Assembly: GCA_002748755.1 (NCBI GenBank)
Contig: PDTD01000006.1
Span: 1 to 37,537, forward strand
Direction: 5' to 3'
Length of the DNA stretch: 37,537 nt
DNA from: Desulfobulbus propionicus
GTDB lineage: Bacteria; Desulfobacterota; Desulfobulbia; Desulfobulbales; Desulfobulbaceae
Part shown: one piece after another, positions 16,207 to 25,362 of the stretch
Layout of the letters: each line of letters opens with the position of its first letter
How positions within the stretch are numbered: position 1 is the first letter of the stretch
Position numbers and translations under genes: made by a program
Notes under the pieces: model-generated
Database searches by the model: none
Seen by the model: only the letters and a program-made list of their open reading frames with translations
Told to the model about the DNA's origin: nothing

Positions 16207-17508
16207 TCAAATGTTTCTCTTGTCCACCACCCTTTGCGCCTTACCCGCAGAACGGGCAAGAGTTCGCGGCTCAACCAACTTCACCTTGCAGGTCACGCCA
16301 AGCATGTCTTTGACATCGGCCTGGATCCGTCTGGACAGCCCCTCAAGAACCCTGATTTCATCAGAAAAGATATCTTCGCTCACCTCCACCAAGACAGACA
16401 TGGTGTCCATGGTACCTTCCCGATCCACTTCGATCTGATAGTAGGGCTCAACGCCTTCAATACCCATGAGGACATGCTCCACCTGGGTGGGAAAAACATT
16501 AACCCCTCGGATGATCAGCATGTCGTCGGTACGTCCCATGACCTTTTCCATACGGATAAGGGTTCGGCCGCATGCGCATTGCTCAGCGTACAACTTGGAT
16601 ATATCTTTGGTCCGGTAGCGAATCAGCGGAAAGGCTTCCTTGGTCAGAGTGGTGAAAACCAGTTCCCCGGCTTCACCATAGGGCAGCGGCTCAAGAGTAT
16701 CAGGATCAATGACCTCTGGCAGGAAATGATCTTCCAGAATATGCATGCCGTGCCCAGAGTGCAGACATTCCATAGCGACGCCGGGCCCAATGATTTCAGA
16801 GAGACCGTAAATATCCACAGCTTTAATGCCCAGTTTACGCTCTACCTCCTCACGCATATTCTCACTCCAGGGCTCTGCACCATGGATACCCACGCGCAAC
16901 TGCAGTTCTTCCGGCGATATTCCGACATCCGCCAGGGCATCCGCCAGGTTGAGCGCATAGGAAGGTGTGGACAGCAAAACCGTGGAGCCAAAGTCACGCA
17001 TAATGATAGCCTGACGCTTGGAATTACCCCCGGAAACCGGAATGACGGTTGCCCCCAAAGCCTCAATTCCGTAATGCGCTCCCAGGCCGCCGGTGAACAA
17101 GCCATACCCATAGGAGTTATGCACCATATCGCCCTTGGTTACCCCGGCCATGGCAAGACACCTGGCCATCACCGAGGTCCAGAGGTCAATGTCCGCCTCT
17201 GTATACCCGACCACGGTCGGCTTGCCCGTGGTTCCTGAAGAGGCGTGCACCCGGATAACCTCGTCCAGGGGTACGGTGAACAGACCAAAGGGATAGTTAT
17301 CTCGCAAATCATCCTTGGTGGTGAAAGGCAACCTCCTCAGGGCGTCCAGAGAACAGATATCCTCAGGCTGTACGCCCGCAGCATCCATTTTCTCTCGGTA
17401 CGGCGCAACTGTAGCGTAGACGCGTGCAACCAATTCCTGCAAGCGCTTGAGCTGAATGAATTCCAACCCTTGCCGTGGTAGTGACTCAACTTCTTCAACC
17501 CAGATCAT
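16207..17508 (-). CDS. paaK: Phenylacetate-CoA ligase (first paralogue, after iorB)
   Basis: The 433-residue AMP-forming aryl-acetate:CoA ligase is closely related to the copy at 10.5-11.8 kb (shared [25 protein letters not shown]). Motifs are [17 protein letters not shown] (phosphate loop), [21 protein letters not shown] and [18 protein letters not shown]. Next to indolepyruvate ferredoxin oxidoreductase it probably interconverts aryl-acetyl-CoA and the free acid, conserving energy if run in the hydrolytic direction, or activating exogenous acids. The ATG at 17508 is preferred over a TTG six codons earlier because AGGAAAACTA precedes it. It lies 66 bp after iorB. Confidence 0.91.
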   Translation of the reverse strand: MIWVEEVESLPRQGLEFIQLKRLQELVARVYATVAPYREKMDAAGVQPEDICSLDALRRLPFTTKDDLRDNYPFGLFTVPLDEVIRVHASSGTTGKPTVVGYTEADIDLWTSVMARCLAMAGVTKGDMVHNSYGYGLFTGGLGAHYGIEALGATVIPVSGGNSKRQAIIMRDFGSTVLLSTPSYALNLADALADVGISPEELQLRVGIHGAEPWSENMREEVERKLGIKAVDIYGLSEIIGPGVAMECLHSGHGMHILEDHFLPEVIDPDTLEPLPYGEAGELVFTTLTKEAFPLIRYRTKDISKLYAEQCACGRTLIRMEKVMGRTDDMLIIRGVNVFPTQVEHVLMGIEGVEPYYQIEVDREGTMDTMSVLVEVSEDIFSDEIRVLEGLSRRIQADVKDMLGVTCKVKLVEPRTLARSAGKAQRVVDKRNI

Positions 17509-17574
17509 TAGTTTTCCTGTTTGCAATCATTTTCAGCCTCAACCTTTCAGCGGAGACATCTCGTCGGCTGTTTT

Positions 17575-18162
17575 TCAGCCGCCATATACGGCAGCTCGCC
17601 CAGCTTCAAAAGCCTTTTTATTCACCGCCCTGAACTGTTCCTTGACAGTGCGATCTATCACCTGGAGAAAAACAGAAGCCTCAACGGCCAAAAAATTGGA
17701 CATGGCGCCAACCATGGCCACGTTAGCGGTTTTCAGTTCGCCGACCTGATCGGCAATGGCAAAGGCGTCAATGGCCACCACGTTAATCCTGCGTGAGGTC
17801 AACTCGCTGAGTATATCAGTGGGATAGGTCATCTTTCCCAAGGCCACGGCCGGTGGCAGGATCTTCTGGGTATTGACCACCACCGCGCTGTCTGGATGCA
17901 GATAGGGCAGATAACGGACAGCTTCCAGTATCTCGAACGCCACCAGGATATCAGCCTTGCCCGCCTCAATCAACGGGGAATAGACACGCTCACCATATCG
18001 CAGGTGGGCCTCCACAGATCCCCCACGCTGGGCCATGCCGTGCACCTCGCTCTTTTTCACATCAAACCCCGCCGCCAGCTGGACATAAGCCGTCAACTCA
18101 CTGGCCAACAAAATACCCTGTCCGCCAACACCAGAAAAGAGTATGTTTCCACTTTGCTTCAT
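17575..18162 (-). CDS. iorB: Indolepyruvate ferredoxin oxidoreductase beta subunit
   Basis: The 195-residue subunit belongs to the pyruvate-ferredoxin-oxidoreductase gamma-type catalytic family. It begins NILFSGVGGQGILLASEL, the typical nucleotide/CoA-binding-like loop, followed by KKSEVHGMAQRGGSVEAHLR. With IorA it oxidatively decarboxylates aryl-2-oxoacids (indolepyruvate, phenylpyruvate, hydroxyphenylpyruvate) to aryl-acetyl-CoA, reducing ferredoxin. Its ATG shares one base with the iorA TGA (TGATG), so translation is coupled. Length is as expected for stand-alone IorB. Confidence 0.95.
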   Translation of the reverse strand: MKQSGNILFSGVGGQGILLASELTAYVQLAAGFDVKKSEVHGMAQRGGSVEAHLRYGERVYSPLIEAGKADILVAFEILEAVRYLPYLHPDSAVVVNTQKILPPAVALGKMTYPTDILSELTSRRINVVAIDAFAIADQVGELKTANVAMVGAMSNFLAVEASVFLQVIDRTVKEQFRAVNKKAFEAGRAAVYGG

Positions 18163-19970
18163 CAGTTCTCCCTCCTGGTGATGGCATCAAAGGAACAGAC
18201 TCCAGCGCACTGGCCGCATCCGTTGCACTGCACCTCAGCAATCTCCGCATATCCTTTCTGTTTTTCTCTGTACCCCTTCTCTACAGCCTCTTCCGGTGTC
18301 ATCGGGTGCCAACTTATAGCAGGGCACCCCATTTGCACGCAGAGGCTGCAACCGGTACAGTTGTCAAGATTAGTGTAATACCTGGGTTTTGTACGTTTCA
18401 CCTCTTCAGGCAGGAGAATACAGGGTGCGCGGCTGATAATCACCGAAGGCTCTGGACAGGCAATCTCCTCCTTGAGCACCTTGCGAGTCGCCACCACATC
18501 ATTGGGGTCCACCACGACCACCCGCGGCACCCCAAGGGCGATACAGAGCTGCTCAAAATCAACCTGGGAGGACGGCTCACCGGAAATGGACTTTCCAGAG
18601 CCAGGGTTGTTCTGGTGCCCAGTCATGGCCGTCGTCCGGTTGTCCAAGATAATGGTGGTGGCATAGGACTGATTATACACCGTGTTGAGCAGACCGGTAA
18701 TACCGGAATGCAGAAAGGTGGAATCCCCTAAGACAGAAACAAGCCGCCCCTCTCCCTCTTTGCCTAGCGCTTTGGCCATCCCGTGAGCCACGGTGATGGA
18801 CGCTCCCATGCACACGCAGGCATCCATGGCGGAAAGGGGAGGGAGAAATCCCAGGGTGTAACAGCCAATATCCCCAGAGACAAAAACATTTTTCATTTTA
18901 GAAAGACCGTAAAACAAGCCTCGATGCGGACAACCTGCGCACATGTTGGGCGGCCGCATGGGCAGTTCCAGCGGCTTGAACAAGTCGGCAATGGATCGGG
19001 GCTCAACAGCCTTTTTCACCACAAAGGAATTCAACTCACCCTGGTTGGGGATGATATCCTTGCCATGGCAGGTAATCCCCATGGCTTTGATATGATTTTC
19101 CAAAAAAGGGTCCAGTTCTTCGACAATGATTATTTCTTCGACCGATCCTGCAAACTCGCGAATCATCTTTTCCGGCAGAGGCCAAACCATCCCAAGCTTG
19201 AGCACAGGTGCTTCGGGAAAAGCTTCTTTAACGTAATTGTAGGGTGTGCCGGAAGCGATAAATCCTCGTTTTCCCTTCCCCGGCTCTATGCGGTTTTCAG
19301 GTAGGGTTTCGGCGATCTCCTTGGCCCTGCTCATACGTTCTTCGACGTATTTTCTGCGCATCCTGGCATTGCCCGGCAACATTACCAGCTTGGCAGGCGC
19401 CTTTTCAATGGAAGGCTGTGGCAGCTCAACCCGCTCACCTTTCTCAACCACACCTTTGACGTGGGCAATACGGGTGGTGATACGCACAAGAACCGGTGTA
19501 TCCAGTTCCTCGCTCAGCACCACTGCCCGGGCCACCATTTCCTTGGCTTCCATGGGGTCGGAAGGCTCAAGCATGGGCATTTTGGCCGCAAAAGCGTAAT
19601 TGCGGTTATCCTGTTCATTCTGGGAACTGTGCATTTGGGGATCATCCGCCTCAAGGATGACCAGACCGCCCCGTACGCCTGTATAAGCAGAAGTGAACAG
19701 AGGGTCAGCCGCCACATTCAACCCCACATGTTTCATGGTTGCCAGCGCCCTGGCGCCGGCAAAGGAGGCACCGATGGCTACTTCAAGTCCGACCTTCTCG
19801 TTGGGAGCCCACTCCGCATACACACCTTCATAGGTATTGAAGTTTGCCATTATTTCTGTTGATGGAGTACCGGGGTAACCCGATGCTACCGTGATGCCCG
19901 CCTCCCATGCGCCCAGGGCAATAGCCTCATTGCCAGACAACCAGAGTTTCTTTTCGCTTTCAAAAAACAC
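18162..19970 (-). CDS. iorA: Indolepyruvate ferredoxin oxidoreductase alpha subunit
   Basis: The 602-residue subunit holds the thiamine diphosphate site and iron-sulfur clusters. An N-terminal pyrimidine-binding-type domain (SGYPGTPSTEIM) is followed by a TPP-binding domain (GDIGCYTLGFLPPL, then LGDSTFLHSGITGLLN ... ILDNRTTAMTG). Two C-terminal 4Fe-4S motifs follow: C538/C541/C544/C549 and C582/C585/C588/C592. Length and order match IorA. AGGAGG lies just upstream of the ATG. It is the first gene of the nine-gene operon; the sequence upstream shows no clear sigma-54 or sigma-70 promoter. Confidence 0.96.
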   Translation of the reverse strand: MFFESEKKLWLSGNEAIALGAWEAGITVASGYPGTPSTEIMANFNTYEGVYAEWAPNEKVGLEVAIGASFAGARALATMKHVGLNVAADPLFTSAYTGVRGGLVILEADDPQMHSSQNEQDNRNYAFAAKMPMLEPSDPMEAKEMVARAVVLSEELDTPVLVRITTRIAHVKGVVEKGERVELPQPSIEKAPAKLVMLPGNARMRRKYVEERMSRAKEIAETLPENRIEPGKGKRGFIASGTPYNYVKEAFPEAPVLKLGMVWPLPEKMIREFAGSVEEIIIVEELDPFLENHIKAMGITCHGKDIIPNQGELNSFVVKKAVEPRSIADLFKPLELPMRPPNMCAGCPHRGLFYGLSKMKNVFVSGDIGCYTLGFLPPLSAMDACVCMGASITVAHGMAKALGKEGEGRLVSVLGDSTFLHSGITGLLNTVYNQSYATTIILDNRTTAMTGHQNNPGSGKSISGEPSSQVDFEQLCIALGVPRVVVVDPNDVVATRKVLKEEIACPEPSVIISRAPCILLPEEVKRTKPRYYTNLDNCTGCSLCVQMGCPAISWHPMTPEEAVEKGYREKQKGYAEIAEVQCNGCGQCAGVCSFDAITRREN

Positions 19971-20859
19971 ATTCTCCTCCTCTGTTCACTCCTTCCTGCT
20001 ACCACATACAGCTCCCAGAAGATACGCCCCCCAAGCTGTACGACTTGCACTATCTTGCCGTTACCGGAACATCCATGACCAGATGAGATACCTCCCTGAG
20101 CAGGCACGCATAGGCGTCCAACCGCGCCTGCATCAAGCTGAGGAACCTCTGCGAGCGTCCCGTAGAACCACATTGAACAGCAGACAACGCAATACACTCT
20201 CGAAGGACTCCGCACTGGAGATGCTGCTCCCTGAAAAAACTTGATACTTCGTACGTACGAGGGGGAATATCGTGCAACCGCTCCCCTGGCGTACTTGCCC
20301 ATATTATTCCCGGATTTGAACAGGTACAGAGCCTCTCTATAGCAAGGCGATTCCGAGCGTTATGACCGTTCAAAGATGGGCACGGCAGGTACGATATATC
20401 AAGGCGCCATGGGTCTGATGTATCAAGGGTAATTGCAAACCACCATCAATACCCTAAAATCAACCTCTTCGGCAAGAGCTTTTTCAGTAGGCAGCCGCAG
20501 CCAGCCCATCTTTGGGGCTGAGGTCACCCCAAATAGCCTCACGGCCGGAGTCTCTCCTCCGGGTTTCTACAGAACAGATTGTGAAATATACAAAAGAGAA
20601 TATAAAGACAATGCGTTAGAAAAAAAATGGTTACAAAACAATATGTTCGGAATCCGCACCAAAGCTCAGTACCAGCGGCACCATCTTCGGTAGTCTTTTG
20701 AGAGGAAATACAAGATACCATCGGAGTCTTCGCTTCCATGAGAAGACTTGTCAACATCTGTTGGACGTGGCAAACCATTTTCCTCGCAAACCCCGTAACG
20801 TCATCCTTCCATTCGCACTCATTTATGGGTAGAGTCACATGCCCGGTGCTTTGTATTGC
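19971..20859. other. Gene-poor region upstream of iorA
   Basis: Short overlapping frames exist on both strands but none has a recognised product or a supported start. The leader of the ior operon should lie near 19971-20100. A 12-bp perfect palindrome, tcgtacgtacga, occurs at 20249-20260 and could be an operator. Three small hairpins cluster near 20465-20562. The segment near 20740-20860 may belong to the transposase remnant to the right. Confidence 0.5.
20465..20562. other. Cluster of three small hairpins
   Basis: Hairpin 1 is ctctt-cggc-aagag followed by cttttt (20465-20484), terminator-like on the plus strand. Hairpin 2 is tttgggg/ccccaaa (20511-20533, 9-base loop). Hairpin 3 is ccggag/ctccgg (20545-20562, 6-base loop). 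No adjacent intact gene explains them; they may be a decayed structured leader or IS end. Confidence 0.35.
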
Positions 20860-21210
20860 CCGCCGTGGAAGCTGCAACCTTACCTGCGATGGGAATGATA
20901 GATCATACGCAGTTACGTCATTTTCGTCGTGGATTGCAATTCTCCCAATTGATCAATGTCCTGGTTTATATTTTCCATTATTTCTGTCGTAGCGGCCCGC
21001 TGGATACGCAAATGATTCATGGAGTTGATTCCACCGAGACAGCCAATGATAGCAAATTGCCGTCATATTCAATCGAAATAAACGGGAAAAGTGCGGGTTT
21101 ACAATTATCTATTGCGGTTCCCGCCGCAACAAGCGGGACAAGCCAAAATCGGCGCAGGGCGACGATCAGCACCGCGATTATACTCTTTTATCTGCAGGCT
21201 AAGCTGTTCG
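20860..21210 (+). pseudogene. Transposase remnant (IS4-like DDE type, family uncertain)
   Basis: One frame gives DHTQLRHFRRGLQFSQLIN and then IHGVDSTETANDSKLPSYSI, resembling the N-terminal region and the first catalytic Asp block (xDSTELxxxxxxP) of IS4-like transposases. After EINGK the match continues in another frame (RVYNYLLRFPPQQAGQAKI), so a frameshift is inferred. The remaining two-thirds of a transposase are missing. The IS family cannot be settled from this fragment. Confidence 0.5.
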
Positions 21211-21599
21211 ATGATTGATAAGACCGGCTCGATACTGTTTTTTTGTATCCTTGGTCAATGCTTCTCCCCTCTTTTGTGAAAACACTCAGGGATACATTTT
21301 GGCAGGCGATCTCCCATCGAATTGACGCTGCTGCCTACATGGTTGATCAAGCTGGCTCTATTCTTCACCAGGATGTCTCTGGACTGCAGTACTTCCATAT
21401 CCAACTGGGCCGGTTTCCCTGGATGTTATCGAGGGAGAGCAGATCGGTAGCCAAACAAATGATTTTTTAGACTGAGCATGTTGCTCATAACACCACTCCC
21501 CAGGGACATCAGCCTTCTCATTTTACCTGACCTCTTCACTACCAAAAACTGTGTATCTGATACCGTCGGCGCTGCTGAACAATCTGGGCGAAAAAAGGA
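21211..21599. other. Gene-free stretch after the transposase remnant
   Basis: A 75-codon plus-strand frame (21243-21470) has no recognised product or ribosome-binding site. No terminator hairpin for the minus-strand gene ending at 21600 was found. The stretch is probably further decayed insertion-sequence DNA. Confidence 0.4.
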
Positions 21600-23318
21600 T
21601 TAGGGCGTGGAATTCCCGCTCTCTCCCTGCCCTGCAAATTTCAAGGTCCAATTCCAGGTAGCGTAATCCGGGGTTAGGCTTGATGTCCCGGCCGTCACCT
21701 CAACTGATTCCATCAGCCTGATAAACTCATCGCTCATTTGAGACAATGTCGTCCCCTTAGAGACCGGCGCCATATCCACCAGCCACTGCATGATATCCCG
21801 CATTTCGATAGCCATCCGTCTGGGATAGAGCAGATGCAGACCCAGGCGAGCCTGATCTACCTGGGCGCTCATGGTTTCCCCCATTTCCGAGGCAATCACG
21901 GTGTTCAGACCAACATGCTGCCCCTGTTGATCAAGAACGGTTTGCAAAGTAGAAAAACCATTTGCCATGTACACCATGGTATCTGTCATGACCAGGACGA
22001 CCGTGGTTGCCTCACCGGGAAAAAAAGACCAATAATAAAGCGTTGTCCCGGCATATTGCCTTTTCTGTTCCCGGGTATATCCTGTATTGGTGATAACCTC
22101 CCTGGCCATATCCACCACGCGGGCGGCAGCGACACGGTCCCGGATCTCGAAAAACATGAGGACTTTGGGAACAGGAAAAAAACCACCTTTGACGATCTCG
22201 TTCACCACAAAGCCGTATTGGGGGCCAAACCCCTCCAGGATGTCCTCCATTGGAACGCCCAAGGATTCCGTTAGGGCTTTTTCCAGGTCAAGCAGTTGAC
22301 CGCCTGGTGCATTTTGCAGATAATGACGAGCCCCTTCAGGTATCAAGGCCGAAGACCATTCATAGGCCAAACAATTCTCATGAATCAGTTCCAGGGTGGT
22401 ATTAGTGTCAGCCTGTCCCGCGATCATATCCCTGAGAGCCTGAGGCAGCCGGTCAGGCTGGAAAAAGGCCATGGTATCAACCTGCAGCAGTTCTCCGGCA
22501 TGAAAAACCACACCGGCTATAGCTGTGATACCATCCGTATCTGCAAGATATACCTGCATATCCTCATCCGCTGCCTCAGAGAAGGTCTGCCGCAGATTGT
22601 CACCGTGCAGAAACAGGCGGCTGTACACCTGCTCCTCAGGGACCTCGTTCCAGTAATTCTGGGCCTGGCCGAAGGCATCTGAATCACGCAGGCTTACCCC
22701 CCCGTTATGCACCGCCAGACAGCGAATCAGTACAGATGGATCATAGGAAAGCAGCACCATGTCACTCTCAGACACCCCGTAAAGGACCTGACCGTCCTCC
22801 AGAATAACCTTGGTCAGCTCAACCCCCTCGACGGTCTCGGCACTTGCGCTCTTACTCATGAGCCTGACGAACCCTTCCAGAGCCCCTGGAGCTATGGAGC
22901 GTGCCAAAAGGACAGTGGAACGCTGTAGTTCCAGGACCGGCGTCTGCCACATGGCCGCGACCTCAAGGGAGAGGACCGCCAGAGTCGCATCTCGCCCGAA
23001 AACGGTCTGAAAAGCGGGGTTTGTCAGCAGACTGACCACATTGTCATAGGCGGCATCGTACTGATCGCGCACTGCGGGGTCAACCTGCAGCATACGCATA
23101 ATACCGTTGCAGTTCTCCTTGGCCAGAAACCGACCCAGAGGGGAAGAACCAAAAGAATCAATGAGATCGTTGAGATTGGTGATACTAAACGCCGCCAGTG
23201 TATCCTGGGGTAAGTACTCTGCAAATTCAAGAAGGTCATCGGATACCCGAGACACATACGAATACCCGCTGACAGCCAGGATGACTGCCGCGACAAGAAC
23301 AATACCTATCTTTTTCAT
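21600..23318 (-). CDS. Exported protein of unknown function, DUF3352-like
   Basis: The 572-residue protein has an N-terminal signal sequence or anchor (MKKIGIVLVAAVILAVSGYS) and a large extracytoplasmic part. The early segment FAEYLPQDTLAAFSITNLND resembles the start of DUF3352-type proteins, which begin with an LP.dt..f..v.d. pattern. No catalytic motif is visible. The start at 23318 is preferred because the signal peptide then begins at residue 1; the longer frame (23354) would add 12 polar residues. It lies 48 bp after the ABC-F gene on the same strand, suggesting co-transcription, but no functional link is known. Confidence 0.78.
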   Translation of the reverse strand: MKKIGIVLVAAVILAVSGYSYVSRVSDDLLEFAEYLPQDTLAAFSITNLNDLIDSFGSSPLGRFLAKENCNGIMRMLQVDPAVRDQYDAAYDNVVSLLTNPAFQTVFGRDATLAVLSLEVAAMWQTPVLELQRSTVLLARSIAPGALEGFVRLMSKSASAETVEGVELTKVILEDGQVLYGVSESDMVLLSYDPSVLIRCLAVHNGGVSLRDSDAFGQAQNYWNEVPEEQVYSRLFLHGDNLRQTFSEAADEDMQVYLADTDGITAIAGVVFHAGELLQVDTMAFFQPDRLPQALRDMIAGQADTNTTLELIHENCLAYEWSSALIPEGARHYLQNAPGGQLLDLEKALTESLGVPMEDILEGFGPQYGFVVNEIVKGGFFPVPKVLMFFEIRDRVAAARVVDMAREVITNTGYTREQKRQYAGTTLYYWSFFPGEATTVVLVMTDTMVYMANGFSTLQTVLDQQGQHVGLNTVIASEMGETMSAQVDQARLGLHLLYPRRMAIEMRDIMQWLVDMAPVSKGTTLSQMSDEFIRLMESVEVTAGTSSLTPDYATWNWTLKFAGQGESGNSTP

Positions 23319-23366
23319 GCTCTTTTCACCTGTTGTATTTTCACTGCCCATCAACAGCCAGACAAT

Positions 23367-25343
23367 TCAAAGCTGCTGTTCGATCTCCTCAATGGCGACC
23401 TGTGCCTCCTCCCACAGGGCATAGACTCGTTGGAGTCGACGCTCAATCCCGGCATACTCTTTACTCACTACCGTCCATTTTTCCTGGTCAGCATAGAGAG
23501 CAGGATCTGCCATCAACTCTTCCAGTTCTCCCTTACGACCTTCCAGTTGCTCTATCTCTGCTTCTGCCTTGGCATTCTGCTTTTTCCAGGGGCCCAGCTT
23601 CTTGTTCCGTTTTTCCCGAATCAGTGCCCGTTGCCTGCGTTGTTCTTTTTTGTCGACCTTAGCGCCATCCAGCGGCTCATGGTCCTCCGGCCATCTCCCT
23701 CCCGGAGCGCAAGATGCCTGCTCTGTCTCCTGGAGGTCCAGTTTTTCTCTCTGACTGAGGTAGTCATCCACATTGCCTTCATAGATGGCAGTCCTGCCAT
23801 CCCTTATTTCCAGGACCTTATTCACAAAAGAGTTCACGAAAAAACGGTTATGGGACACAACCACTATGGTTCCTTCATACTGGGCCATGGCATCCTGCAG
23901 GACTTCCTGGGAGCTGATATCCAGATGGTTGGTGGGCTCGTCCAGCAGCATCAGGTTGGCAGGTTTAACGAGCATACGCGCCAGAGCAACCCTGGATTTT
24001 TCCCCACCAGAAAGCACCTGCACTTTTTTCTCCACCTCTTCGCCGGTAAACAAAAAAGCACCCAGCAAGGAGCGGACCTGGGTCATGGTCATATCGTCTG
24101 CCGCATGATACACAGTATCAAGGATGGTCAATGCCCCGGACAACTCCTGGGCCTGGTGTTGACCAAAATACGTCAGGATAACGTTGTGTCCCTGTCTGAC
24201 CTCACCCTGAGCAGGTTCCAGCCCGGCAAGAATCTTTAACAGGGTGGTTTTTCCAGCTCCATTAACACCGACCACGGCCAGTTTGTCACCGCGTTGCAGA
24301 TTCAACTCCACCTGATTGAAAACCTGCTTTTTGCCATAGGCCTTGGACACCCCTTTCAATAAAAGCACATCACGGCCTGACGGGGCTGCCGGAGGAAAAG
24401 AAAAAAAGATAGAACGATCAGTTGCTGAAAGTTCCAGACGTTCCATTTTTTCCAGCCTCTTAACGCGACTCTGCACCTGCTTGGCCTTGGTGGATTTAGC
24501 GCGGAACCGGGTAATGAATCGTTCGGTCTGTCTGATCAACGCCTGCTGATTGTCATAGGCAGCCCGTTCCAGTTCCAGCCGCTGCGCCTTCTCCACCAGA
24601 TAATGGGAATAGTTGCCGCGATAGACAGTCAGCCTGCCCAGGCTCAACTCCCAGGTCGTACTTGTTATCCGGTCCAGGAAGGTTCTGTCATGAGAAATAA
24701 CAATGAGAGCCCCCTGATACTGCTGCAGAAAGGACTCCATCCAGGTCAGGGAATCAAGATCCAGATGGTTGGTAGGTTCATCAAGCAACAACAGGGATGG
24801 GTTTCGTAAGAGCAGCTTGGCGAGCAGCAGGCGCATGATCCAACCGCCGGAAAAACTGGAAACCCTGCGGTCAAAATCAGCGCGGGAAAACCCCAGACCA
24901 CTCAGTACCTGTTCAATCCGCGGCCGGATACGAAAGATATCGCACCCTTCCACCGTATGTTGCAATGTCCCCTGTCGCTCAAGCAACTCTTCTATCCTGG
25001 GGTCGCTTTCACCCAAAAGGGCAAGCTCCCGACCGACTTCCCGCAATTCCTGCTCTTTTGCCAGGATATCGGCAAAGGCAGACTCAGCCTCTTCATACAG
25101 GCTGTGCTCAACCAGATCACCATGCACCTCCTGGGGGAGATAGGCCACCGAAAACCAAGACGCCCGGGCAACAACACCCGGATCCACATCCTGTTCACGG
25201 CATATAATCTTAAGCAGAGTGGACTTCCCAGATCCGTTGACCCCGACCAAGCCAATACGATCCCCGTCATGAACCTGGGCTGATACATTCTTGAAGATAT
25301 GCCTGCTACCGTACTGTAGATTCAAATCATTAATACTGAGCAT
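23367..25343 (-). CDS. ABC-F family ATPase (Uup/YheS-like ribosome-associated)
   Basis: The 658-residue soluble protein has two ABC domains and no membrane segments. Domain 1 has Walker A GVNGSGKST (about residues 34-42), an FSGGWIMRLLLAKLL signature and LLLLDEPTNHLD. The interdomain linker (about 245-310, rich in Arg/Gln/Lys) reads ALIRQTERFITRFRAKSTKA. Domain 2 has GVNGAGKTT, LSGGEKSRVALARML and LMLLDEPTNHLD. A charged C-terminal coiled coil (about 570-658) ends the protein. Family members act on ribosomes as translation factors, some giving antibiotic protection. The linker gives no clear sign of a resistance type, so a housekeeping role is more likely. Confidence 0.93.
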   Translation of the reverse strand: MLSINDLNLQYGSRHIFKNVSAQVHDGDRIGLVGVNGSGKSTLLKIICREQDVDPGVVARASWFSVAYLPQEVHGDLVEHSLYEEAESAFADILAKEQELREVGRELALLGESDPRIEELLERQGTLQHTVEGCDIFRIRPRIEQVLSGLGFSRADFDRRVSSFSGGWIMRLLLAKLLLRNPSLLLLDEPTNHLDLDSLTWMESFLQQYQGALIVISHDRTFLDRITSTTWELSLGRLTVYRGNYSHYLVEKAQRLELERAAYDNQQALIRQTERFITRFRAKSTKAKQVQSRVKRLEKMERLELSATDRSIFFSFPPAAPSGRDVLLLKGVSKAYGKKQVFNQVELNLQRGDKLAVVGVNGAGKTTLLKILAGLEPAQGEVRQGHNVILTYFGQHQAQELSGALTILDTVYHAADDMTMTQVRSLLGAFLFTGEEVEKKVQVLSGGEKSRVALARMLVKPANLMLLDEPTNHLDISSQEVLQDAMAQYEGTIVVVSHNRFFVNSFVNKVLEIRDGRTAIYEGNVDDYLSQREKLDLQETEQASCAPGGRWPEDHEPLDGAKVDKKEQRRQRALIREKRNKKLGPWKKQNAKAEAEIEQLEGRKGELEELMADPALYADQEKWTVVSKEYAGIERRLQRVYALWEEAQVAIEEIEQQL

Positions 25344-25362
25344 GAAACATGTTGCCCTTTCG

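Noticed and set aside
16168-17238. 356-codon plus-strand frame
   Set aside because: Antisense to the paaK ligase gene with its AMP-binding motifs.
20050-20373. 107-codon minus-strand ORF upstream of iorA
   Set aside because: No ribosome-binding site or recognisable domain; overlapping frames on both strands are equally open.
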